DNA of 12,055 nt, taken from positions 1 to 12,055 of the forward strand of contig CALQZM010000020.1 in the NCBI GenBank assembly GCA_943349385.1, in the 5' to 3' direction. Numbering within the stretch: position 1 is the stretch's first letter; every line of letters begins with the position of its first letter. Below are positions 1 through 6,004 of this stretch, one piece after another. The position numbers were made by a program, and so were the translations under genes. Under the pieces are notes generated by a model. The model did no database searches. It was not told the origin of the DNA and was given only the letters and a program-made list of their open reading frames with translations. The stretch is from Candidatus Peribacteria bacterium. Lineage in GTDB: Bacteria > Patescibacteriota > Gracilibacteria > UBA1369 > GCA-2718715.

Positions 1-1394
1 ACAAATTTATATAAGTCGGCAATTTTCGCTGGGGATAATCCATTAATTTGATCGGCAACACTTAATGCTCTGTAAAAACTGATTTTATTTTCAGCCGCAA
101 ATTGCCCAATTAAATTAATAGTGGCGTTACCAAGTTTTCTAGTTGGTGTATTTATAATTCTCATTAAATTAATTGAATCATGCGGATTAGAAATTACTTT
201 TAAATAAGCAAGAATATCTTTGATTTCTTTACGGTCATAAAACTTGATTCCGCCAACAATTTTGTAGGGGATTGCGTATCTTAAAAAAACTTCTTCCATT
301 ACCCGAGACTGAGCATTTGTTCGATACAAAACTGCGAAATCACTATATTGCGGATACTCATAACTTTTTAAAATTTCATTTATTCGGTTTACTACATACA
401 TACCTTCGTCTCTTTCGTTGTATGCTTCGTAAACATTTATATTGTCACCGGTTTCGTTATCGGTCCATAAAGTTTTATCTTTTCTCACTGAATTTTTAAC
501 AATCACATTATGAGCTGCTTTTAAAATATTTTTTGTAGAACGATAATTTTGTTCTAAAAGTACAATGGCGCAGTTCGGGAAATCTTTTTCGAAATCTAAA
601 ATATTCTGCATGTTCGCTCCTCGCCAGCTATAAATACTTTGATCAGAGTCCCCAATGACACATAAATTATTGTATTTTGCAGCTAACTGATGAATCAAAA
701 CGTACTGGGCGTGATTGGTATCTTGGTACTCATCTACTGAAATATATTTAAACTTTTCTTGATAGTATTGCAGAATTTCTGGCTTTTCTTTAAAAAGTTC
801 AACCGTTTTCATTATTAAATCATCAAAATCCAATGCGTTATTCCGTTTTAATCCGTCCTGATATAACCGATAAACTTGTGCTACTTTTTCCGAAAAATAA
901 TCAACAGCTTTATACGAAAATGCTACTGGGTCAATTAATTGATTTTTGGCTTGCGAAATGCCATTAGAGATTGCCCTAGGATTAAATTTTTTGTCGTCAA
1001 TATCCAAATCTTTCATAATATTTTTAATCAAAATTAATTGATCAGTGTCATCGTAAATCACGTAACTATTTTCATAATCCAATTCGTGAATATGCTTTCT
1101 TAGGATTCTTACACAAATGGAGTGAAAAGTTCCAACAGTTGGTAAGGCCGAAAATGCAGCATTACCAAGTAATTTGCCAATCCGGTTAGTCATTTCCATT
1201 GCGGCTTTATTAGTAAATGTTACCGCTAAAATATTGGTAGGATGTACTCCGTATTCTAAAACTAAATAGGCGACTCTATGGGTAAGCGCTTTGGTTTTGC
1301 CACTACCTGCTCCAGCCATAACTAATAATGGGCCATCTTTATGGAGTACTGCCTCTTTTTGTTTTTCGTTTAATGTAGAAAGTAAATCTAGCAT
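1..1394 (-). CDS. pcrA: PcrA/UvrD-type superfamily 1 DNA helicase (3' end beyond left edge)
   Basis: ATP-dependent 3'-5' DNA helicase of the UvrD/PcrA family, acting in repair and in clearing replication obstacles. Translating the minus strand from the ATG at 1394-1392 gives 464 residues with no stop before the edge; family members are about 650-750 residues, so roughly the last third is missing. Helicase motifs appear in order: Walker A AGAGSGKT (27-34), motif Ia AVTFTNKAA (57-65), GTFHSIC (88-94), Walker B VDEYQDTN (220-227), motif III GDSDQSIYSWRGA (248-260), motif IV EQNYRS (281-286), and GGIKFYDRKEIKD (381-393). DEYQDT favours PcrA over proteobacterial UvrD, but the paralogue cannot be fixed without the C-terminus. 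The start suits the family: LNEKQKEAV lies about 20 residues before Walker A. There is no Shine-Dalgarno sequence. It is transcribed divergently from the rest of the window. Confidence 0.96.
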   Translation of the reverse strand, partial: MLDLLSTLNEKQKEAVLHKDGPLLVMAGAGSGKTKALTHRVAYLVLEYGVHPTNILAVTFTNKAAMEMTNRIGKLLGNAAFSALPTVGTFHSICVRILRKHIHELDYENSYVIYDDTDQLILIKNIMKDLDIDDKKFNPRAISNGISQAKNQLIDPVAFSYKAVDYFSEKVAQVYRLYQDGLKRNNALDFDDLIMKTVELFKEKPEILQYYQEKFKYISVDEYQDTNHAQYVLIHQLAAKYNNLCVIGDSDQSIYSWRGANMQNILDFEKDFPNCAIVLLEQNYRSTKNILKAAHNVIVKNSVRKDKTLWTDNETGDNINVYEAYNERDEGMYVVNRINEILKSYEYPQYSDFAVLYRTNAQSRVMEEVFLRYAIPYKIVGGIKFYDRKEIKDILAYLKVISNPHDSINLMRIINTPTRKLGNATINLIGQFAAENKISFYRALSVADQINGLSPAKIADLYKF

Positions 1395-1417
1395 GACTAA
1401 TAATTAATTGGATTTTA

Positions 1418-1446
1418 AATTTACCTACTTGGATTTTTATATGCAA
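1418..1446 (-). promoter_or_regulatory. Candidate sigma70-type promoter for the helicase gene
   Basis: On the minus strand TTGCAT (1446-1441) is followed by a 17-nt spacer and TAAATT (1423-1418). This predicts a transcript starting near 1411 with a leader of about 17 nt before the helicase ATG. The short leader matches those predicted for other genes here. AT-rich sequence gives chance matches easily, so this is tentative. Confidence 0.4.
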
Positions 1447-1489
1447 TGGTGAGTGCGGTCTTAATATGTATTCTACTTGTGAATTCTTA

Positions 1490-1518
1490 TTGACAAAAAA
1501 ATTTTAAGTTTTTAGAAT
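1490..1518 (+). promoter_or_regulatory. Strong sigma70-type promoter for the 1546 gene and tlyA
   Basis: TTGACA (1490-1495), a spacer of exactly 17 nt, then TAGAAT (1513-1518): a consensus -35 box and a -10 box with one mismatch. The predicted start near 1525 leaves a leader of about 20 nt. This is the best promoter in the window and should drive the unknown 133-residue gene and tlyA, which directly abuts it. Confidence 0.75.
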
Positions 1519-1545
1519 CTACAGGAATTATTTAATAACAAAAAA

Positions 1546-1947
1546 ATGACTGTTACAATACCAAAAGCAAAACTAAGAGAAATTGCAGAAGTCGATAAAA
1601 GAACAGAATTAGACTTACGTTATCCTGATCTTTTACCTACACAAATTGATAGAGCCTTAGAAATGAAAAGACTTTTTATGAGAGAAAGAGGTACAAATGG
1701 TGCAAGATCTAATAGAAGTCCACAAGATATAGCAGTAGATATAGTTAAAGAAGAAATCAGTAGAGGTATAACTTTAAATGCTGATAGATTCTTAGCCTTA
1801 ATGTATGTAACTGGGAATCCGGTTAGTGGCGATGAAAACAGAAATCATTCATTTGAAAGAAATTTTAAAGAACAACAAAAAGATAATGCAGTAGTAGCTG
1901 GAATATCTACTTCGGTAGTTGAAGCAACGGCAGAACAAACCAAATAA
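1546..1947 (+). CDS. Unrecognised 133-residue protein upstream of tlyA
   Basis: I do not recognise this protein and assign no function. It is hydrophilic, with no signal peptide or membrane segment, and appears mostly helical. The first half is rich in Lys, Arg and Glu; the last 40 residues (SGDENRNHSFERNFKEQQKDN onward in part) are polar and look less ordered. Arg is encoded almost entirely by AGA, whereas tlyA next door uses CGT and CGG, so codon use differs from its neighbour. The start fits: ATG follows the strong promoter by about 28 nt, with no Shine-Dalgarno but TTTAAT at 1531-1536, 9 nt before the ATG. The stop TAA is immediately followed by the tlyA ATG, so the two genes are very probably co-transcribed and translationally coupled. 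A lineage-specific protein is the most likely explanation. Confidence 0.75.
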   Translation: MTVTIPKAKLREIAEVDKRTELDLRYPDLLPTQIDRALEMKRLFMRERGTNGARSNRSPQDIAVDIVKEEISRGITLNADRFLALMYVTGNPVSGDENRNHSFERNFKEQQKDNAVVAGISTSVVEATAEQTK

Positions 1948-2658
1948 ATGCGTTTAGATCAAAAATTAGTAGTTCTAAAACTTGCTCCGACTAAGGCGCA
2001 AGCTCATCATTTAATTAAGGATGGGCTTGTTTTAGTTAATGACGAAGTGTGTTTAAAACCCGGTCGTCCAGTTAGCGAAAATACGGCAATAAAACTTTTA
2101 GAAGATCATAAATATGTCAGTCGTGGTGCTAAAAAGTTATTGGCGGGTATCCAAGAATTTATGCCTGTAATTAAAAATCAAATTTGTGCAGATTTCGGAG
2201 CTTCAACGGGTGGTTTTACTCAAGTATTACTTGAGAATGGAGCCTCTAAGGTCTACGCAGTCGACGTAGGCAAAACCCAATTACATACGCTAATTAAAAA
2301 TAATCCCAAGGTAGTTGAACTTTCAGGTACAAATATTAAAGACTTATTAGAATTACCTGACAAACCTAATTTTGCCGCGGTTGATCTTTCTTTTATTTCA
2401 ATTACTAAAGTTTGGCCGAGTATAATAAATTTAATGGCGCCCAAAGGCCAAATAATAGTTTTGTATAAGCCTCAATTTGAAGTAGGGCAAGAAAACTTAA
2501 CAAAAAATGGAATTGCAGACCCCAAAATGGCTCAAGAATTCCTACGGTTATGGCTTGATAAGTTGCATAAGGCCGGATGTAAAACTAATCGGTCTATACC
2601 ATGCCCTGTTTTAGGTCAAAGTGGAAACCAGGAATACCTCGTTTTTGTTGAAATTTAA
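1948..2658 (+). CDS. tlyA: TlyA family rRNA 2'-O-methyltransferase (S4 domain plus FtsJ-like domain)
   Basis: S-adenosylmethionine-dependent RNA 2'-O-methyltransferase. Characterised TlyA proteins modify cytidines in 16S and/or 23S rRNA; the older 'hemolysin A' name is misleading. An N-terminal S4 RNA-binding domain covers about residues 1-55 (RLDQKL at 2-7, GLVLVN at 26-31), followed by the hallmark YVSRGAKKL (56-64). The Rossmann methyltransferase domain has SAM motif I DFGASTGGFT (82-91), YAVDVG (103-108), DLSFIS (146-151), catalytic-type KPQFE (174-178), and GNQEYL near the C-terminus. The family usually reads SRGGLKL where this has SRGAKKL. At 236 residues it is slightly short for the family (about 240-270) but complete. 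The ATG directly follows the stop of the 1546 gene with no spacer and no Shine-Dalgarno, which implies coupled translation. Confidence 0.94.
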   Translation: MRLDQKLVVLKLAPTKAQAHHLIKDGLVLVNDEVCLKPGRPVSENTAIKLLEDHKYVSRGAKKLLAGIQEFMPVIKNQICADFGASTGGFTQVLLENGASKVYAVDVGKTQLHTLIKNNPKVVELSGTNIKDLLELPDKPNFAAVDLSFISITKVWPSIINLMAPKGQIIVLYKPQFEVGQENLTKNGIADPKMAQEFLRLWLDKLHKAGCKTNRSIPCPVLGQSGNQEYLVFVEI

Positions 2659-2676
2659 ACCGAATCATGTTATTAT
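2648..2676 (+). promoter_or_regulatory. Candidate extended -10 promoter for the 2698-3842 gene pair
   Basis: TTGAAA (2648-2653), a 17-nt spacer, then TATTAT (2671-2676) preceded by TG one base upstream (2668-2669), an extended -10 arrangement. An overlapping TATAAT lies at 2674-2679. The start would fall near 2683, leaving a leader of only about 15 nt. The -35 box lies in the last codons of tlyA. The -10 region sits inside a 23-bp palindrome. Confidence 0.5.
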
Positions 2677-2685
2677 AATATGATT
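2663..2685. repeat. Imperfect 23-bp palindrome overlapping a -10 box
   Basis: AATCAT at 2663-2668 is mirrored by ATGATT at 2680-2685, and inner TTAT (2670-2673) by ATAA (2675-2678). Only one arm position (2669 versus 2679) fails to pair as DNA. The dyad lies between tlyA and the next gene and covers the proposed -10 box. It could be an operator or a weak AU-rich transcript hairpin. No long T-run follows, so I do not call a terminator. Confidence 0.4.
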
Positions 2686-2697
2686 TAATTTGAATTT

Positions 2698-3273
2698 ATG
2701 GATTTAAACAGTGAAACTACGAAAGTAACTCCCCCAAATGATGAATTAAGGTTTTCTGCAGACAAATTAGGTAATCTTGAATTAAAAGGTGCGGTATTGG
2801 TCGAGAAATTAAGCGAAATCGTTACTAGATTTCATAATATTGGTATTGATGGAGTTTATTTTGAGCTAAATAAAAATCCAAAGTTACCTATAAAAATTAC
2901 ATCTGATGGAAGTAGAGGTCATTTTATAGTTTATATGTCAGATAATGGCGAACTTTATAGTAGGCTAAATTCAAAAATAAATGATGTGAGTGCAACTATT
3001 AATCAAAGAACAAGCAGAATTTTTGATACTGTTTTTAATGATAAATATGAAAGTATTCCAACTGGAATATATACAACCCAAGAAATCATATCTAGAGTAA
3101 CTACAGAAACTGATAAAGTTGGAAAAGTTGATCCAGGAATTGTTGTAGTAGAAAAGTCAGAAAACAAAGATAATTACGAAGTCTATAGCCCAATGGATCA
3201 ATGGGATAAGAGGGAAATTAATTTAGATCCACTATTCAACCAATTATTACATTTAGGTAAATCAATAGTATGA
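2698..3273 (+). CDS. Unrecognised 191-residue soluble protein, first of a coupled pair
   Basis: I do not recognise a family. The protein is hydrophilic with no signal peptide or membrane segment. After a polar N-terminus (about residues 1-20) there is a helix-like stretch (GAVLVEKLSEIVTRF), then beta-rich sequence (GVYFELNKN, IKITSDG, HFIVYMSDNGELY) and an alternating VDPGIVVVEK strand late in the protein. It looks like a small alpha+beta domain. ATG at 2698 is the first after the proposed promoter; TTTAAT lies at 2684-2689, 8 nt upstream, with no Shine-Dalgarno. Its TGA stop, the only TGA stop in the window, overlaps the next ATG as ATGA, so the two proteins probably act together or are made in matched amounts. 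Confidence 0.72.
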   Translation: MDLNSETTKVTPPNDELRFSADKLGNLELKGAVLVEKLSEIVTRFHNIGIDGVYFELNKNPKLPIKITSDGSRGHFIVYMSDNGELYSRLNSKINDVSATINQRTSRIFDTVFNDKYESIPTGIYTTQEIISRVTTETDKVGKVDPGIVVVEKSENKDNYEVYSPMDQWDKREINLDPLFNQLLHLGKSIV

Positions 3274-3842
3274 ATAATATAATTAATTTTGCCGACCACG
3301 CTAAACGACTAAATCCTTCTAATAATTTACACAGTGCTGCAGAGCGTAAAGAGTTAGTTCAGTCATTTTTTGAAATTGCTGGTAGTGAACAGTATATGGC
3401 AAGTATTTTTACTAATGGATCCCAGTATCACATTACTTCTAGTCAATCGGATGTCGATCCTGACTTACTTAAAATCGAAATTTTTCAATTAGGCGCCGAT
3501 GCCCCAAAGCGATTTTATTTAGATTCAAAAAGTAGCGAAATCTTAACCGATGTAATTCAACCAAATGATCTAGGGACTAATGATCCTATAATCGGTGATA
3601 TTATTAGGGAAAACAAAGAAGCTACCTATACTATTAATGCAATAAGCCCGCCTATAGACGGAATTGCTGAAGTCGTAAAAACAAGAATCGAACATGTATT
3701 AACCGATCAGACAGTACCGGCTAATTTGAACGATGCAGATACTCAATTATTTATTTCAGTGTTAGAAGAAGTGAACGAAACTTTTGGTCGAGTTGACGGT
3801 GTAAACCAAGATGGTGAAACAGATTTGCCATTAGCAGCCTAG
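3270..3842 (+). CDS. Unrecognised 190-residue soluble protein, second of a coupled pair
   Basis: No family recognised. The protein is acidic and soluble, without a signal peptide or membrane segment. N-terminal sequence is helix-like (AAERKELVQSFFEIAG), the middle contains strands (YHITSSQS, LLKIEIFQLG, KRFYLD), and the C-terminal third has helices (EVVKTRIEHVL, LFISVLEEVNETFG) with a polar tail. The ATG overlaps the preceding stop by four bases (ATGA). AGG at 3255-3257 is 12 nt upstream, too weak and distant to be a convincing ribosome site, so translational coupling is likelier. I compared it with the 2698 product by eye and saw no convincing paralogy. The gene is followed by a 252-nt gap, so it probably ends this transcription unit. 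Confidence 0.72.
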   Translation: MNNIINFADHAKRLNPSNNLHSAAERKELVQSFFEIAGSEQYMASIFTNGSQYHITSSQSDVDPDLLKIEIFQLGADAPKRFYLDSKSSEILTDVIQPNDLGTNDPIIGDIIRENKEATYTINAISPPIDGIAEVVKTRIEHVLTDQTVPANLNDADTQLFISVLEEVNETFGRVDGVNQDGETDLPLAA

Positions 3843-3864
3843 ACTATTTTCAATTGTAGAGCGA

Positions 3865-3972
3865 ATAGGTAGTTTTAAATACTAACGGGATTTTTGTAAA
3901 ACCGCATACAAATATTTCATATGTAGAATATGAATTTTACTTAGTGCAAACCGTCCGTTAACGGAGACCTAT
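3865..3972 (+). ncRNA. Candidate structured RNA or leader upstream of the transaldolase operon
   Basis: Several inverted repeats nest here. A long-range pair ATAGGT (3865-3870)/ACCTAT (3967-3972) could close the structure. Inside are CGG...CCG with an inner TTTT/AAAA helix (3886-3904), a 7-bp stem TTCATAT/ATATGAA around a GTAGA loop (3916-3934), and TCCG-TTAA-CGGA (3954-3965). GTAAAA (3896-3901) can instead pair with TTTTAC (3935-3940), extending the middle stem and competing with the 3886-3904 hairpin. I recognise no known RNA family. Part may simply be a terminator for the 3270 gene. The RNA interpretation rests on complementarity by eye only. Confidence 0.28.
3916..3940 (+). terminator. 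Possible weak terminator hairpin after the unknown gene pair
   Basis: Seven-base-pair AT-rich stem TTCATAT/ATATGAA with a GTAGA loop, followed immediately by TTTTAC. It is the only hairpin followed by a short T-run in the gap after the 3270 gene. The stem has few GC pairs and the T-run is short, so it is weak. It could equally belong to the structured leader described at 3865-3972. Confidence 0.25.
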
Positions 3973-4037
3973 ATATTTTGGGTTCAATTGCTTTAAATTC
4001 AGAATTAAAAACTTTTTACTTAAAAAACTTACCTAGT

Positions 4038-4066
4038 TTGCTCAACAGATTTAAGTTTGGTATATT
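4038..4066 (+). promoter_or_regulatory. Candidate extended -10 promoter for the tal-pgi-tkt operon
   Basis: TTGCTC (4038-4043), a 17-nt spacer, then TATATT (4061-4066) preceded by TG plus one base (4058-4060), an extended -10 arrangement. The start near 4073 leaves about 22 nt of leader before the transaldolase ATG. If this is the main promoter, the inverted repeats at 3865-3972 lie outside the transcript. Confidence 0.42.
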
Positions 4067-4094
4067 TGATTTACTTAAATTTAATTTCACTTTT

Positions 4095-4742
4095 ATGCAA
4101 TTTTTCTTAGACACAGCTAATTTAGAGTTAATTAAAAAATATGTGCCTTGGGGAGTTGTTGATGGTGTAACTACTAATCCAAGTTTGATTGCCAAAGAAG
4201 GTGTTAGTCATGAAGATAGAATTAAAGAAATTGCTAAAGTGGTAAATGGTCCAATTAGTGCCGAAGTTATTGCTACCGATTATCAAGGAATGGTTGACGA
4301 AGGTCGAAGATTGGCAAAGTGGCATAAAAATGTATACGTAAAATTACCTACAACAGAAGCCGGAATTAAGGCTTTGAATACTCTAAAAAAAGATGGGATT
4401 CGAGTTAATATGACTTTAGTATTTTCGACTTCTCAGGCTTTATTGCTGGCTAAGTCAAAAGCAGATTTGATTAGTCCATTTGTTGGACGATTAGACGATA
4501 TTTCTGAAGATGGAATGTCGCTGATCTCTGAAATTATGGATGTTTGGAATCAATATGATTTTGATACAAAAGTTTTAGTTGCAAGCATTAGACATCCTAG
4601 ACATGTAATTGATGCTGCTAAAATGGGAGCGCACGTTGCAACTATGCCACCAGAAGTTTTAGAAAAAATGATTAAGCACCCGCTAACTGATTCTGGATTA
4701 GCAAAATTTTTAGAAGATCACAAAAAATCCCAATCCAAATAA
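4095..4742 (+). CDS. tal: Transaldolase, small TalC/fructose-6-phosphate aldolase-like type
   Basis: Transfers a dihydroxyacetone unit between sugar phosphates in the non-oxidative pentose phosphate pathway, via a Schiff base. The 215-residue protein has the usual length for the small (about 215-220) transaldolase subfamily. Visible motifs are FLDTANL (4-10), VVDGVTTNPSLIAKEG (21-36), the Schiff-base lysine in YVKLP (K83), SPFVGRLDD (127-135), ASIRHPRHV (163-171) and TDSGLAKFL (198-206). I chose ATG 4095 because homologues begin at this [MK]-FF-DTAN sequence. The frame stays open back to a TTG at 3978, adding 39 residues unlike the family; a GGAG lies 11 nt before that TTG, but I consider it unused. 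No Shine-Dalgarno precedes 4095; TTTAAT (4080-4085) lies 9 nt upstream. First gene of tal-pgi-tkt. The motifs favour transaldolase, but fructose-6-phosphate aldolase activity cannot be excluded. Confidence 0.93.
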   Translation: MQFFLDTANLELIKKYVPWGVVDGVTTNPSLIAKEGVSHEDRIKEIAKVVNGPISAEVIATDYQGMVDEGRRLAKWHKNVYVKLPTTEAGIKALNTLKKDGIRVNMTLVFSTSQALLLAKSKADLISPFVGRLDDISEDGMSLISEIMDVWNQYDFDTKVLVASIRHPRHVIDAAKMGAHVATMPPEVLEKMIKHPLTDSGLAKFLEDHKKSQSK

Positions 4743-4747
4743 AAAAA

Positions 4748-6004
4748 ATGATTACACTTGATTATCAAAATCTATTTAAAGTTAATGCCTTGCATGGTTT
4801 AGATCAAAAAATATTTGATGTACCTGCCTCAAAAATTCAAGATTTATTAAAGAAAATTGAATCTAGAGGGCAAGGTTTTTATAAGATCTTAGATGACTCA
4901 GAAACTTTACTCAAAATTAATGACTATGCAAATACAGTAAAAGGAAAGTACAAACATATGGTTGTACTTGGAATCGGTGGATCAACTTTAGGAATTACTA
5001 CTTTGCAAAAAAGTTTAACTCACGAATTTAAAAATAATATCTACATTTTAGATAATATTGATCCTGATTACATGCGAGAAGTCGAAGATGTAATTGACTT
5101 AAAAGAAACTTTATTTATTGTAATTAGTAAGTCAGGTGGGACTGTCGAAACTCTTTCTCAGTATTTTTATTTTAGAAAAAAAATTGAGGCTTTAAATCTA
5201 GAGCAAAAAAATCATTTCGTTTTTGTAACTGATCCAGCTAAAGGATTATTACGAGAAATTGCTAATACCGAAGGTGTAAAATCTTTTAAAATCCCAGAAA
5301 ATGTTGGTGGCCGCTTTTCAGTTCTAACACCGGTTGGAATGCTCCCAGCAAAATTAATTGGACTTCAAATTAATGATTTAATTGAAGGTGCAAAGTTAGC
5401 CAGAGATAATTTTTACAACCCAGATGCAAGTGTAAACATTGCATGGCAACTGGCAAAAATTCAGTTTGAAATGTACCAAAAAGGTAAGTTTTTAAATATC
5501 ATGATGCCGTATTCTAGTAAATTAAAAACTTTTACTGAATGGTACGCCCAACTTTTAGCTGAAAGTATTGGCAAAGACGGAATTGGAATTACCCCAGTTT
5601 CGGCTCACGGAGTTACCGATCAGCACTCTCAAAACCAACTTTACCATGATGGTCCAAACGATAAATTAATAATTTTTATTGAACTCGAAAATTTTAAAAC
5701 AAAATTAGAAATTCCAAATCTATATCCAGAGCATGCTGCAGTAGATTATTTAAGAGACACTACTTTCAACGAGTTAATGTGTTTAGAAAAGTTAGGCACC
5801 GAAACTTCGCTAACCGAAAGAGATCGTCCAAATATTACCATTAAACTTCCAAATTTGACCGAAAAGTCACTAGGTGAGTTTTTCTTTATTCTTGAATCCA
5901 GTATTGCATTTTTAGGAGAAATGTTTAAAGTAAACGCCTACGATCAACCTGGTGTAGAACTATCTAAACAATTAACCAAACAATACTATGAACGAAAAGC
6001 TTAA
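4748..6004 (+). CDS. pgi: Glucose-6-phosphate isomerase
   Basis: Cytosolic interconversion of glucose 6-phosphate and fructose 6-phosphate, linking glycolysis to the pentose phosphate pathway. It has two SIS-type sugar-phosphate-binding folds. Motifs: LGIGGSTLG (74-82), ISKSGGTVET (126-135), PGI signature ENVGGRFSVLTPVG (184-197), AESIGK with the family glutamate (E272), GVTDQHSQ (288-295) with a conserved histidine, and C-terminal DQPGVELSK (399-407) carrying the catalytic-region lysine. At 418 residues it matches the short bacterial form rather than the ~550-residue E. coli type. It starts 5 nt after the transaldolase stop, with only adenines between, and overlaps transketolase by 17 nt, so the three genes form one operon. 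No Shine-Dalgarno is present. Confidence 0.96.
   Translation: MITLDYQNLFKVNALHGLDQKIFDVPASKIQDLLKKIESRGQGFYKILDDSETLLKINDYANTVKGKYKHMVVLGIGGSTLGITTLQKSLTHEFKNNIYILDNIDPDYMREVEDVIDLKETLFIVISKSGGTVETLSQYFYFRKKIEALNLEQKNHFVFVTDPAKGLLREIANTEGVKSFKIPENVGGRFSVLTPVGMLPAKLIGLQINDLIEGAKLARDNFYNPDASVNIAWQLAKIQFEMYQKGKFLNIMMPYSSKLKTFTEWYAQLLAESIGKDGIGITPVSAHGVTDQHSQNQLYHDGPNDKLIIFIELENFKTKLEIPNLYPEHAAVDYLRDTTFNELMCLEKLGTETSLTERDRPNITIKLPNLTEKSLGEFFFILESSIAFLGEMFKVNAYDQPGVELSKQLTKQYYERKA

Noticed and set aside
272..499. Plus-strand open frame of 75 codons.
   Set aside because: It lies antisense inside the conserved helicase gene, and its Phe/Leu/His/Tyr-rich translation looks like a shadow.
3271..3273. 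Possible UGA recoding (as in Gracilibacteria/Absconditabacteria), because only 1 of 14 stops is TGA and that frame reaches a TAA three codons later.
   Set aside because: None of the long conserved genes contains an in-frame TGA, including the helicase I translated by hand. A recoded UGA for glycine should appear often. Rare TGA fits AT-rich composition, and the ATGA overlap is a normal coupling arrangement.
3843..3977. A tRNA gene hidden in the largest gap.
   Set aside because: I could not assemble a cloverleaf: there is no 7-bp acceptor stem with a T-arm GTTC motif at the right spacing.
3978..4094. N-terminal extension of transaldolase from a TTG at 3978, with GGAG 11 nt upstream.
   Set aside because: The 39 extra residues do not resemble the family, which begins at the residues encoded from 4095, and a good promoter sits inside the extension.
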